A stretch of DNA of 64,000 nucleotides from Rhizobium chutanense (GTDB taxonomy: Bacteria; Pseudomonadota; Alphaproteobacteria; Rhizobiales; Rhizobiaceae): the NCBI RefSeq assembly GCF_002531935.1, contig NZ_NWSV01000008.1:186001-250000 (forward strand), written 5' to 3'. The notes beneath the pieces are model-generated. The model did no database searches. It was not told the DNA's origin and worked only from the letters and a program-made list of their open reading frames with translations. Made by a program: the position numbers and the translations under genes. Below are positions 35,602 through 43,635 of the stretch, piece after piece; positions within the stretch are counted from its first letter, which is position 1; the number at the start of each line of letters is the position of its first letter.

Positions 35602-36220
35602 GGTGGCCGCCTTTCCCCAGAGCATCGCGCTTCCGAAAATCGGTCAGATTTTCGGGCCGATGCGCTAGCCCGAGGCCTACAATGGGCTGTTATACCGGGT
35701 CAAGACTTCGCCTGGCTCTCGCGCAGCACAGAAACGCGAAAACCGCGCATTGCCTTGGCTCTGCGCGGTTTGCCGAAAACTCAGGCGTCTTCGCCCCTAC
35801 ACGGCGAAGCTCGCTTTCTCCAGTACGCACTACCTGAACCGAAGAAGCAGCGGTCATTGCCGCCACGACCCAACTGATAACGGCACATTCTTACCGGAGA
35901 GTTATTGAAGGCTTACGCAAATGTTAATTTCGACTTTTTTTGACATTCTGGCCGAAATTTCTGTCGAAGATCCGCCGACGATCGCCAAGGGCGTGCGTTT
36001 GACCCGCGGCCGCCATTTTTGGGATATTGACATAAATTCTTCGAATTCAATTATTTAGATACGCAACCATGAGCAGAAGACGGTTGATTTCTGCGAGCGA
36101 ACGCGTAGGCTTCGCCAAAATGCGCCATTGTTGACCACCGCCTGCGACGACCCGCCGGAGAGCTTTGTCGGTGGATTGCAAATCCGGCCGCGCGTCCGCC
36201 TAAGAATTCGGGGAATGACG
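35602..36220. other. intergenic region between cobQ and the binding-protein gene
   Basis: 619 bp with a repeat at 35621-35666 and an AT-rich stretch (35880-36060, including TTTTTTTGACATT and TTGACATAAATTCTTCGAAT) that could carry the promoter for the downstream binding protein. No cobalamin-riboswitch words were found upstream of cobQ. No gene is supported. Confidence 0.5.
35621..35666. repeat. dispersed palindrome upstream of cobQ
   Basis: AGCATCGCGCTTCCGAAAAT, a short centre, then ATTTTCGGGCCGATGCGCT: an imperfect 46-bp palindrome of the intergenic kind common in Rhizobium. Confidence 0.6.
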
Positions 36221-37216
36221 ATGAAGACGTATCTGATGACGGCCGTCTTTGCCGCGGCTCTTTCTACCATTGCGCCGGCCGAAGCCGCAGAGTGCGGCAA
36301 GGTTTCGATCGCCGAGATGAAATGGGCCTCGGCGGGGATCGCGGCAAACTTCGACAAGATCATCCTGGAAAAGGGCTACGGCTGCTCCGTTACCATCGTC
36401 GACGGCGACACCCTGCCGACCTTCGCTTCGATGAACGAGAAAGGCATCCCCGACGTTGCCTCGGAATATTGGATCAATTCCGTCCGGTCCCTGCTCGATC
36501 AGGCCGTCAATAGCGGCCGGCTGGTGCAAGGGGCAGAGATTCTGGCCGACGGCGCGGTCGAAGGCTGGTGGATCCCGAAATTCATCGCCGACGCCCACCC
36601 CGACATTCGTTCGGTCGAAGATGCGCTGAGACATCCCGAACTCTTCCCGGCCGAGGACGATGCGTCGAAGGGCGCCGTCTACAATTGCCCCGCCGATTGG
36701 AGCTGCCAGATATCGACCACCAATCTGTTCAAGGCGCTTGCCGCAGACAAGAAGAGCTTCGAACTGGTCGAGACCGGCAGCCCCGAACAGCTCGACGCCT
36801 CGATTGCCCGCGCCTTCGACAACAAGATCGGCTGGCTCGGTTATTACTGGGCGCCGACCGCCATCCTCGGCAAATACGACATGACGCGGCTGAGCTTCGG
36901 CGTCGGTCACGACAAGAGCGAATGGGACCGCTGTACGGCGGTTGCAGGCTGCAACAGGCCCCAACTCAATTCCTACCCGGTCTCACGCGCCTTTACATTG
37001 ATGACGAGGTCCTTCGCCAGCCGCGCCGGGCCTGTCACCACCTATCTCAAAACCCGAAAATGGGACAATGGGACAATCAATCAGGTGCTCGCCTGGCAGG
37101 ACGAAAACCGCGAGAGCAACGAGGATGCCGCGCTCTATTTCCTTCGCAATTACGAGGGTCTGTGGATGAAATGGGTGCCGGCCGATATAGCCGAGAAGGT
37201 CAAGGCGAGCTTATAA
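36221..37216 (+). CDS. glycine-betaine/choline-type ABC substrate-binding protein (orphan)
   Basis: A 331-residue periplasmic protein with a Sec signal (MKTYLMTAVFAAALSTIAPAEA) and an OpuAC-type fold. The opening ISIAEMKW-like strand, GYGC, DGDTLPTFASMNEKGIPDV and a tryptophan-rich binding region (EGWWIP, GYYWAPTAILG) suggest a quaternary-amine ligand. The ATG at 36221 has CGGGGA at about seven bases; the ATG at 36215 would overlap it. No permease or ATPase gene is adjacent, so it must work with a system encoded elsewhere or serve as a sensor. Confidence 0.85.
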   Translation: MKTYLMTAVFAAALSTIAPAEAAECGKVSIAEMKWASAGIAANFDKIILEKGYGCSVTIVDGDTLPTFASMNEKGIPDVASEYWINSVRSLLDQAVNSGRLVQGAEILADGAVEGWWIPKFIADAHPDIRSVEDALRHPELFPAEDDASKGAVYNCPADWSCQISTTNLFKALAADKKSFELVETGSPEQLDASIARAFDNKIGWLGYYWAPTAILGKYDMTRLSFGVGHDKSEWDRCTAVAGCNRPQLNSYPVSRAFTLMTRSFASRAGPVTTYLKTRKWDNGTINQVLAWQDENRESNEDAALYFLRNYEGLWMKWVPADIAEKVKASL

Positions 37217-37250
37217 CGTCAGGATACGATCAACGACCGGACGATTCGAC

Positions 37251-37601
37251 ATGACTGGCAATGTTCCCTTTCCCGACCGCGATACCGTTGCGGAAAAGCT
37301 TGCCACGCTGTCGGAGGCGGATAAGTCATACTTGGCGCTGCTCATGGAAAACGCCGCTCAGGACGACAATCTGCTGGAAGGCCTGCGCCGCCATCTCGAT
37401 CTTGCCGCCGGGTCGCGGTTGCTGAACTCGCTGAAGCTCGAAAATCTCGGACTGTGGCTGGGGGCCGCCGCGCCCGACCGTCTGCAGATCAGGCTGATGG
37501 AAACCGCCCGTTCCAGCCAGCATCCCGCCTATCAAGCCGTCCGGACCGGCCTCAGCCGATCCGGCGGCCTCGAAAAGGCTTATCCCCCGGCCACCCGATA
37601 G
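37251..37601 (+). CDS. hypothetical protein downstream of the binding protein
   Basis: A 116-residue soluble, leucine-rich helical protein (ADKSYLALLMENAAQDDNLL, LLNSLKLENLGLWLG) starting 34 bases after the binding-protein stop. There is no strong ribosome-binding site and no known family. Its stop codon lies in the first copy of a 34-bp repeat. Confidence 0.5.
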   Translation: MTGNVPFPDRDTVAEKLATLSEADKSYLALLMENAAQDDNLLEGLRRHLDLAAGSRLLNSLKLENLGLWLGAAAPDRLQIRLMETARSSQHPAYQAVRTGLSRSGGLEKAYPPATR

Positions 37602-37674
37602 GGTGGTCCGCACCCGGTCGTTCGTTAGAACGATCCGGACCCCGGCCACCCGATAGGATGGTCCGGACCCGGTC
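37586..37674. repeat. two 34-bp direct repeats (CCCGGCCACCCGATAGG type)
   Basis: Copies at 37586-37619 and 37641-37674 differ at only two or so bases. The first copy includes the end and stop codon of the upstream gene. Related GATCCGGTC words continue to 37700. Confidence 0.75.
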
Positions 37675-37726
37675 AAGATGATCCGGTCAGCATGATCCGG
37701 ATCAAGCCGGCAAGCCTGTCAGCCGA

Positions 37727-37882
37727 TCACTTCCTTGCAGCCCGATCGACCGAGCGGCCGGCATCCTGGGTGGCGTTGACGGCGTTGGCCGTATCTTTTC
37801 CTATGCCGCGGATCGTGTTGCCGCAGGAGGAAAGAGCAAGAAGAACCATGAAGGCTGCGGCAATTTTGGCCGTTGTCGTCAT
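37727..37882 (-). CDS. entericidin A/B-like small lipoprotein
   Basis: A 51-residue protein. A short signal peptide ends in the lipobox LALSSC and is followed by GNTIRGIGKDTANAVNATQD, typical of entericidins. Lipidation at the cysteine would anchor it in a membrane. Entericidins were described as toxin/antidote lipoproteins in enterobacteria, while in alphaproteobacteria many are stress-induced with unknown role. AAGGA lies eight bases before the ATG. A 22-bp palindrome (CGAACGGCA-CTTA-TGCCGTTCG, 37912-37933) lies just upstream. Confidence 0.82.
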   Translation of the reverse strand: MTTTAKIAAAFMVLLALSSCGNTIRGIGKDTANAVNATQDAGRSVDRAARK

Positions 37883-37911
37883 TTCGAATATCCTTGTTTG
37901 AAATCAACCCC

Positions 37912-37933
37912 CGAACGGCACTTATGCCGTTCG
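37912..37933. promoter_or_regulatory. perfect palindrome upstream of the entericidin gene
   Basis: CGAACGGCA-CTTA-TGCCGTTCG, a 9-bp inverted repeat with a 4-base centre, 30 bases before the start codon. It may be an operator, a leader hairpin, or a terminator for the convergent-side LysR transcript. Confidence 0.45.
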
Positions 37934-37982
37934 CGCCGATAACGCGCAAGAGACCAAAAGGTTCAACGGTTGAAAGACATCC

Positions 37983-38882
37983 TCAGGCGGCAACCGCCTT
38001 CGCTCTTTCGGCAAAAGCGCTGCGAATACTGTCGGCCACCGTCTCGATCGGCCCCGACATCTGCGAGGCGGTCAGCAGGCGGATATCGAAGGCGCCGAGT
38101 TCCGGCAGCCCCTCGTTCGGGCCAAGGAGCGCCATGTCCTCGTTGACATAGGAAAGCGGCAGCGGCGCGATGGCGAGATCGGAGAGCACGGCGGCGCGCT
38201 GCGCCATCGTGTGGCCGCTGAGATAGGCGACGCGATAGGGCCGCTTGTTGCGTTCGAGCTGGGTGAGCGCCTCCTGGCGCCAGATGCAGCCGTCCTCCCA
38301 GATCGAGATCGGCAGCGGATCGCGGCGATGCGCCGAACCGCACCGGGCGCCGGCCCAGACCAGCCGCTCGCGGTAGACCACCTCGCCGCCGGTCGGGAAC
38401 GGCCGCGTCGCACAGTTGATCAACGCCAGGTCGAGCCGTTGCTCCTCGATGCGCCTCTTCAGCCCGATGCTCATGTCGATGGTCACGTCGACCATGATGC
38501 CGGGATAGCTTTCGGCGAAACTCTTCAGGATGCTCGGCAGCAGCCGTTCACCGATATCCTCCGGCGCGCCGAGCCGCACGACGCCGCTGAGTTCGGGCAT
38601 GATGAAACGGGACACAGCCTCGTTCGACAGCGCCAGGATGTTGCGGGCGTAGGATAGCAGCATCTCGCCATGGCGCGTCAGGGATACCGAGCGGGCGTCG
38701 CGCAAAAACAGCGTCGCGCCGAGTTGTTCCTCGAGCTTCTTGATCTGCATCGACACCGCCGACGGCGTGCGGAAGACCGCTTCGGCCGCAGTTGAAAAAT
38801 TGCCCGTCTCGGCGATGGCGACAAAGGTACGCAGCACATCGTTGTCAAGCAGCGGAATGGGACGGCGAAAGGGAATGCTCAT
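37983..38882 (-). CDS. LysR-family transcriptional regulator
   Basis: A 299-residue LysR protein with an N-terminal winged helix (FVAIAETGNFSTAAEAVFRTPSAVSMQIKKLEEQLG) and a periplasmic-binding-like effector domain. It resembles the group that regulates amino-acid export or nitrogen genes, but no target is clear. The ATG at 38882 gives the standard length. It is divergent from the small gene at 38998; LysR proteins often control such a neighbour. Confidence 0.88.
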   Translation of the reverse strand: MSIPFRRPIPLLDNDVLRTFVAIAETGNFSTAAEAVFRTPSAVSMQIKKLEEQLGATLFLRDARSVSLTRHGEMLLSYARNILALSNEAVSRFIMPELSGVVRLGAPEDIGERLLPSILKSFAESYPGIMVDVTIDMSIGLKRRIEEQRLDLALINCATRPFPTGGEVVYRERLVWAGARCGSAHRRDPLPISIWEDGCIWRQEALTQLERNKRPYRVAYLSGHTMAQRAAVLSDLAIAPLPLSYVNEDMALLGPNEGLPELGAFDIRLLTASQMSGPIETVADSIRSAFAERAKAVAA

Positions 38883-38997
38883 CGTCTTATCTTTCAATTT
38901 TTCTGATTTATAACCCCATATCATTTTGTTTGATTGAATGTCAATCGACCGCCTATCTTCAGTGTCGGCAGCAATGAACAAGCAAAGGAGGCCGGAC

Positions 38998-39387
38998 ATG
39001 ACGCAATCAAGCATCTGGAATATCGTACAGGCCCTTTCCGCATTCAAGTCGCAGAGGCGCCGGGATGCGAACCATGAGTATGCGATCCGGCAGTTGAAGC
39101 GTTTTCCGTCGCATCTCTTGGCGGATTGCCAGCGCGAAATGGAATTGAGCGCCCTCACCTCGGCCGCGGCAGCGAATGATCGACGATCGAATGGCGGTCA
39201 CATGCCGCCCAGCAGTTTGAAGGCGATGACCCACATGGTGAAAGCGACGAGCGTCTCCAGCATCCGCCAGGACGAAGGTTTCGAGAAGATCGGCCGCAGC
39301 CATGTTGCGCCATATCCGAGCGAAAAGAAGAACAGGAAGGAACCCGTCACCGCGCCGGCGGCAAACGAAGTCTGCTGCCCGGGATAG
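38998..39387 (+). CDS. small DUF1127-like protein (3' end uncertain)
   Basis: The ATG at 38998 has an excellent AAAGGAGG seven bases upstream. The first 55 residues (IWNIVQALSAFKSQRRRD, then AIRQLKRFPSHLLADCQRE) resemble the basic DUF1127 proteins that end shortly after LLAD. Here the frame continues to 39387 and overlaps about 190 bp of the opposite argO-like gene. A frameshift or lost stop may have extended it. It is divergent from the LysR gene. Confidence 0.5.
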   Translation: MTQSSIWNIVQALSAFKSQRRRDANHEYAIRQLKRFPSHLLADCQREMELSALTSAAAANDRRSNGGHMPPSSLKAMTHMVKATSVSSIRQDEGFEKIGRSHVAPYPSEKKNRKEPVTAPAANEVCCPG

Positions 39388-39806
39388 CGTGTCGATATGG
39401 TGCCGAGCAGCACGACCGTATCGAGATAGACATGCGGATTGAGCCAGGTAAGCGCGAGGCAGGTCATGAGCGTCTGCCGGAAACTCGCCGATGTGGCCTC
39501 CGCCGCCGTGAGGGCAGCGGATGACCGCAAGGCGGAGTAAAGGCTCTTGGCGCCGTACCAGGCCAGAAAGGCAGCTCCGCCATAACGCATGAGCGGATCG
39601 AGCCAGGGCAGCAGCCTGGCGACCTGCTGCAGGCTGGTGACGCCGAGCACGATCAGCGCGGCATCGGAGACCGCGCATGCGAGGCAGACGGCGAAGACAT
39701 GTTCGTTGCGCAGGCCCTGGCGAAGAATGAAGGCGTTCTGCGCGCCGATGGCGACAATCAGGCTGAGGCCCATCATCAGGCCTGTGACATAAATCGAAAA
39801 ACTCAT
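39198..39806 (-). CDS. argO: LysE/ArgO-type amino-acid exporter
   Basis: A 202-residue inner-membrane protein with about six hydrophobic segments and the family signatures GLSLIVAIGAQNAFILRQG near the N-terminus and ALTWLNPHVYLDT in the middle. LysE/ArgO proteins export basic amino acids. It is divergent from an ArgP/IciA-type LysR gene across about 100 bp, the classic exporter-regulator pair, which supports arginine or lysine export. Confidence 0.88.
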   Translation of the reverse strand: MSFSIYVTGLMMGLSLIVAIGAQNAFILRQGLRNEHVFAVCLACAVSDAALIVLGVTSLQQVARLLPWLDPLMRYGGAAFLAWYGAKSLYSALRSSAALTAAEATSASFRQTLMTCLALTWLNPHVYLDTVVLLGTISTRYPGQQTSFAAGAVTGSFLFFFSLGYGATWLRPIFSKPSSWRMLETLVAFTMWVIAFKLLGGM

Positions 39807-39907
39807 CGTTTTGGCGAGCGCCCCTCACTTTGGTGGTGGTTGAGGTATCGCCATTCGCGGAATTAGGCTAATTAATCTGGATCATCCCAGTTAAGCGAAG
39901 CTAATCC
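39807..39907. promoter_or_regulatory. divergent argO-argP promoter region
   Basis: A 101-bp spacer with AT-rich TTAGGCTAATTAATCTGGATC and CCCAGTTAAGC words, the expected place for both promoters and the ArgP-type operator. The exact site was not resolved. Confidence 0.5.
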
Positions 39908-40801
39908 ATGCTCGACTATTCCGCTCTCCGCGCCGTCGCAACCATCGTCCAAACGGGCAGCTTCGAAAGAGCTGCGGCCGCGTTGAACGTGACACCTTCG
40001 GCGATTTCGCAACGGGTGAAGCAGCTCGAAGAGCGTCTCGGCACCGTCCTGATCGTCAGAGGCACCCCATGCACGGCGACTGAAAAAGGAGAAAGGCTCT
40101 GCCGCCACATGGAGAATGTCGGCATGCTGGAGGTGGAACTCTTCGGGCAACTGCCGGCTCTCGCCGATCCCGACGAACCACGCCAAAGGGTCACGCTTCA
40201 GATTGCGACCAATGCCGACAGTCTCGGGACCTGGTTCGTCGAGGCCATGTCGAATTTCGCCAAGACCTCTTCCTATCTGCTGAATATCGCCGTCGACGAC
40301 CAGGATCATACCGCCGAGTGGCTGCAGCGCGGGCGGGTGATGGCCGCCGTCACCAGCCTGGAAAAGCCGATCCGGGGCTGCCGGCGTTTTGCGCTCGGGG
40401 TCCTGCGTTATCACGCCACCGCCACGCCCGACTTCGTCGCCCGCTACTTTCCGCAAGGGGTGACCGCCGAGGCAATTGGCAACGCTCCCGCCCTCACCTT
40501 CGATCAGAAAGACAGGCTGCAGAGCAACTGGATACGCAGAACCTTCGGGCGGGATGTCGATTACCCCACCCACTGGCTGCCCTCGCCGCAAAGTTTCGTC
40601 GAGGCAAGCCTTTCCGGCATGTGCTGGGGAATGAACCCGATCCAGCTGACCCGCGAACATCTGGCATCGGGACGATTGGTCGAGCTGGTTCCCGACACGC
40701 CGCTCGATGTTCCGCTGTATTGGCAGATAAACCGCCTTGCCGCCGATCGCCTGGCGGAGCTGACGCGCGAAGTCGTCACAGTCGCAAAGCGCCGCCTCTG
40801 A
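39908..40801 (+). CDS. argP: ArgP/LysG-type LysR regulator of the exporter
   Basis: A 297-residue LysR protein whose N-terminus (MLDYSALRAVATIVQTGSFE, then PSAISQRVKQLEERLGTVLI) is characteristic of ArgP/IciA/LysG. The effector domain includes TNADSLGTWFVEAM and PSPQSFVEASLSGMCWGMNP. These proteins sense basic amino acids and activate the adjacent exporter. The gene order here is the same. Confidence 0.9.
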   Translation: MLDYSALRAVATIVQTGSFERAAAALNVTPSAISQRVKQLEERLGTVLIVRGTPCTATEKGERLCRHMENVGMLEVELFGQLPALADPDEPRQRVTLQIATNADSLGTWFVEAMSNFAKTSSYLLNIAVDDQDHTAEWLQRGRVMAAVTSLEKPIRGCRRFALGVLRYHATATPDFVARYFPQGVTAEAIGNAPALTFDQKDRLQSNWIRRTFGRDVDYPTHWLPSPQSFVEASLSGMCWGMNPIQLTREHLASGRLVELVPDTPLDVPLYWQINRLAADRLAELTREVVTVAKRRL

Positions 40802-40870
40802 TCGTTGTTGCAGACGCGCCCTCTTCGGGCGGGTGCGGCTCGACCCAAAGCTTGGTATTTGTCGGTGCGA

Positions 40871-41224
40871 TCAAACGTAAGCGGTGCGGCTGCCGAACTC
40901 GCTGCTTTCGTCGAAATTCTTCATGCCGATACGCTCGCTCTCGCCGGAGAGTTCCTTCGGAGCCGTGGCGGCCGGCTTCGAAGCCGCCGACGCCTCGGTT
41001 TGGCTGCTGTCGGATGCTTCGAGCTTGGCAATCTCGGCTTCCAGCGTGTCGATGGATTTCTCGATCGTGGCCTTCTCTTTCTCGTCCTGCGTTTGCGACA
41101 GGGCTGCCTTCTTTTCGGCAAGCTGGGCCTCGAGAGACGCAAGCTGGTCCGACGAACTGGACGACGAGGTTGAAGCGGCGGAACTCAAAATGGTGGATGC
41201 AGAACTGGAAATTGCGCTGACCAT
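40871..41224 (-). CDS. Ser/Ala-rich coiled-coil protein, function unknown
   Basis: A 117-residue protein: a serine-rich N-terminus, then a coiled coil with heptads (LASLEAQLAEKKAALSQTQD, then KSIDTLEAEIAKLEA) and a disordered C-terminus. There is no signal peptide or known domain. Similar small proteins are common in rhizobia without assigned role. The ribosome-binding site is weak, so the start is uncertain. Confidence 0.55.
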   Translation of the reverse strand: MVSAISSSASTILSSAASTSSSSSSDQLASLEAQLAEKKAALSQTQDEKEKATIEKSIDTLEAEIAKLEASDSSQTEASAASKPAATAPKELSGESERIGMKNFDESSEFGSRTAYV

Positions 41225-41362
41225 GAGCAGGACTTTCGGTGATGGAATGTCACCTCCTAACCCACGAATGGTAAATGCCCGATAAATAAAGTACTACTTG
41301 GTACCATTTTTATAGCAATCATGGCGTAGCGCTGAACTCGTCGCCGCTTTGGGTATCGCGTC

Positions 41363-41851
41363 CTAAGCGATAGCGATGATTTCCAACTCCTGGCCACCCG
41401 TTTCCGCCACATCGCCGACCTCCTTGCCCATCAGCAACCGCGCTACCGGCGAGACATAGGAAATCGATCCGGCCTTGGGATCGGCTTCGTCCTCGCCGAC
41501 GATCCGATAGGTCTGCACCCGCCCGTCGTCGCGGCGGAAGGTCACCGTGCTGCCGAAAGCGACAGCGTCGGTTGATGATGCGTCGGCCATCAGCTGGGCA
41601 GTGCGCAGCCTTTCCTTGAGGTAGCGCAGGTCGCGCAAGGGACCCGCCGCCTGCCGCCGCCGTTCATTCACATCGTCGATGGCACTCGCTGCATCATAGG
41701 CCTCGCGAGCCTGCTGGAACTGCAATTCCAGAGCCCTCAGCCCCGCTTCCGTGACAAGGTTCAGATGCGGCGAAACCGGACGGTCGGGCAACAGGGTCTC
41801 CGAAGCGGTTTCGAAACTCTCTTCCTTGGTGAAGGCGACGGCCAATTCCAT
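41363..41851 (-). CDS. GreA/GreB-family transcription elongation factor
   Basis: A 162-residue Gre-like protein. The N-terminal coiled coil spans LNLVTEAGLRALELQFQQAR to RDLRYLKERLRTAQL, and the FKBP-like C-terminal domain contains VAFGSTVTFRRDDGR and ISYVSPVARLLMGKEVGD. Gre factors enter the RNA polymerase secondary channel to rescue backtracked complexes. The acidic tip residues at the coiled-coil hairpin are altered (AIDDVNERR), so cleavage-stimulating activity is uncertain. It is likely an accessory Gre paralogue. Confidence 0.8.
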   Translation of the reverse strand: MELAVAFTKEESFETASETLLPDRPVSPHLNLVTEAGLRALELQFQQAREAYDAASAIDDVNERRRQAAGPLRDLRYLKERLRTAQLMADASSTDAVAFGSTVTFRRDDGRVQTYRIVGEDEADPKAGSISYVSPVARLLMGKEVGDVAETGGQELEIIAIA

Positions 41852-41971
41852 ACTCCGTTTTGGGCGCAGCGCGCCTCTCGCTGATGGGCAAACCGCCCCT
41901 ATTTGAAATCAACCATACACCGGCTGCGGCCGAACCGCCAATCTCGGTCCGGCGGCGGCGACGCCGACAAC

Positions 41972-41996
41972 GGAACGTCTCGCGCTGCATGGCGTT
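41972..41996 (+). promoter_or_regulatory. EcfG-type general-stress promoter before mgtC-like gene
   Basis: GGAAC (41972-41976), 16-base spacer, CGTT (41993-41996), an exact match to the alphaproteobacterial EcfG consensus. It lies about 85 bases before the MgtC start on the same strand. Confidence 0.7.
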
Positions 41997-42079
41997 TTAG
42001 ACCCGGGACGCATCGAGGCTGAGGAGGATCGAATGCCTGGCAAGCAGCGGACAGGCCGCAACGAAGTCTGGAGCCGGAC

Positions 42080-42799
42080 ATGCCTTCGCTCCTGACCGAC
42101 GCCATGCCGCTGACGCCGAGCTGGTGGGATCTCGGCGTGCGGATCGTGCTGACGGTGATTGCCGGCGGCCTCATCGGCCTCGATCGCGAGCGCGGCGGCC
42201 ACGCCGCCGGCTTCAGGACCACGATCCTGGTGGCGCTTGCCGCCTGCATTGCGATGGTCCAGGCGAACCTCCTTCTATCGACCTATGGAAAAACGCTGAG
42301 TTTTTTCACCCAGATGGACGTGTTGCGCTTTCCCCTCGGCGTCCTGACCGGCGTCGGCTTCATCGGCGGCGGAGCGATCCTCAGGCGCGGCGACATGATG
42401 ACCGGCGTCACGACGGCGGCGACCCTATGGTTCATGACCGTCGTCGGCCTCTGCTTCGGCGGCGGCCAGATCGTCACCGGGACGGCGGCGACCGTGGTCG
42501 CCTTCATCGTGCTGTCGCCGCTGAAACACCTGGACACCTGGCTGCGCTGCGAACGCAAAGCGACGCTCGTCATCTACGGCTCGACTGCCGATATTCCCGA
42601 CCTGTCGGATGTGCTGGGATCTCTTGAATGCAGCGCATTGTTCGTTTCGCTGGGACGGACCGAGGATGGCCGCATCGGGGTGACGTTCGAATTGCGCTGG
42701 CTGGCAAAAGATCCCGACGCATCCGCACGCGCAATCCTCGTCGCCGTCTCCGACGTGCACGAAATCGCGAATTTCTCGATGCATTCCACAACGACGTGA
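42080..42799 (+). CDS. MgtC/SapB-family membrane protein
   Basis: A 239-residue inner-membrane protein with about five hydrophobic helices and the MgtC signatures GGLIGLDRERGGHAAGFRT and GVLTGVGFIGGGAILRRGD. A soluble C-terminal domain (residues 155-239) follows. In pathogens MgtC inhibits ATP synthase and aids growth at low magnesium; in soil bacteria the role is less clear. An EcfG-type promoter upstream suggests general-stress induction. Confidence 0.88.
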   Translation: MPSLLTDAMPLTPSWWDLGVRIVLTVIAGGLIGLDRERGGHAAGFRTTILVALAACIAMVQANLLLSTYGKTLSFFTQMDVLRFPLGVLTGVGFIGGGAILRRGDMMTGVTTAATLWFMTVVGLCFGGGQIVTGTAATVVAFIVLSPLKHLDTWLRCERKATLVIYGSTADIPDLSDVLGSLECSALFVSLGRTEDGRIGVTFELRWLAKDPDASARAILVAVSDVHEIANFSMHSTTT

Positions 42800-42835
42800 A
42801 CCCGACGGCGGCCATCGCGGCCCCTATTCTCCGAC

Positions 42836-43021
42836 CTACTTGGAGACGTGCTCCGGTTTACCCGTTCTTTTGGTCGAAGCGAATTCCTCGAGTTGCTTCT
42901 CGCTCATGGATTCCTCCATCTGCTTCGAAGCGCCCTTGAGCTCCGTCTTGGGCGTCTCTCCGCGTTTGGCCGAAAGTGCGGCACCGGCCGCCTTCTGCTG
43001 GGCCTTGGATTTGGCTGGCAT
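42836..43021 (-). CDS. DUF3008 small basic protein
   Basis: A 61-residue lysine- and glutamate-rich protein opening MPAKSKAQQKAAGAALSAKR, which matches DUF3008. TAGGAGA precedes the ATG. It is small, soluble and likely disordered. It belongs to a same-strand group with DUF2945 and DUF2171 genes that looks like a general-stress cluster. Confidence 0.8.
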   Translation of the reverse strand: MPAKSKAQQKAAGAALSAKRGETPKTELKGASKQMEESMSEKQLEEFASTKRTGKPEHVSK

Positions 43022-43060
43022 ATCGATCTCCTATTGCGAGAGCCGATCGTCGCTTCAAAG

Positions 43061-43264
43061 CTAGCTGAGTTCGTCAGGCCTGTGTGCGGCGCGCTTTCCA
43101 GACTTGTCGCTCTCGACGATATATTGCGGCTCCGACGCCGACGCCTTCACCTTATGACCCTTAATCTTCGTCGGGCTGCTCTGCTTCCTGATCACCCTGC
43201 CCGCGGTCTTTCCCTGGCTGGTATCCCAGCTCACCGCATCGCCCTTCTTCAATTGCTTTGACAT
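43061..43264 (-). CDS. DUF2945 (HVA1/TUDOR-like) protein
   Basis: A 67-residue protein with the DUF2945 pattern: LKKGDAVSWDTSQGKTAGRV, then an ASASEPQYIVESDKSGKRAAH strand and HRPDELS. Related domains are called hypervirulence-associated in fungi, and their function in bacteria is unknown. A hairpin (43286-43307) separates it from the DUF2171 gene upstream. Confidence 0.85.
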   Translation of the reverse strand: MSKQLKKGDAVSWDTSQGKTAGRVIRKQSSPTKIKGHKVKASASEPQYIVESDKSGKRAAHRPDELS

Positions 43265-43285
43265 AGGGCCTCCCTATGACGAGGA

Positions 43286-43307
43286 GGCTGCGGCAAAAGC
43301 CGCAGCC
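43286..43307 (-). terminator. hairpin between DUF2171 and DUF2945 genes
   Basis: GGCTGCGGC-AAAA-GCCGCAGCC, a perfect 9-bp stem just past the DUF2171 stop. No T-run, so it may only attenuate transcription or protect the message end. Confidence 0.55.
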
Positions 43308-43316
43308 AACTCCTTG

Positions 43317-43550
43317 TCAATTGATGGTGGCCCATTGGCTGCGGACGTCCCTGGCATTCTTCGACAGGTGAACATGCGCGTCGACATGATCCACCCAGTC
43401 GAGCGGGATCAGGTGGTGCTTGCCGTCCTCCGAGTCGGTCTTCGTCAGCTTGATGCGGGTTGGACCGTCGAGATGATCCACCGTTCCGACATGCGTGCCG
43501 TCGGCCGTCAGAACTTCCATATGTTCACGGATCTGATCTGAGGAAATCAT
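43317..43550 (-). CDS. DUF2171 stress protein
   Basis: A 77-residue protein of the DUF2171/PRC-barrel-like kind: SDQIREHMEVLTADGTHVGTV, then KLTKTDSEDGKHHLIPLDWV. The ATG at 43550 has AAAGGAG at six bases. A start at 43586 lacks this. An EcfG-type promoter lies 35-60 bases upstream, so it is likely part of the general stress response. Confidence 0.85.
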   Translation of the reverse strand: MISSDQIREHMEVLTADGTHVGTVDHLDGPTRIKLTKTDSEDGKHHLIPLDWVDHVDAHVHLSKNARDVRSQWATIN

Positions 43551-43584
43551 CGTTTGCTCCTTTGCGTTGTCTGTACAAGACGGC

Positions 43585-43609
43585 AACGACGTGGAGCGGA
43601 CAAGGTTCC
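43585..43609 (-). promoter_or_regulatory. EcfG-type general-stress promoter before the DUF2171 gene
   Basis: Read leftward: GGAAC (43609-43605), 16-base spacer, CGTT (43588-43585). It fits the EcfG consensus and lies 35 bases before the ATG. Confidence 0.75.
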
Positions 43610-43635
43610 CCCGGTCCCACGACCTCGTTTGTTTC

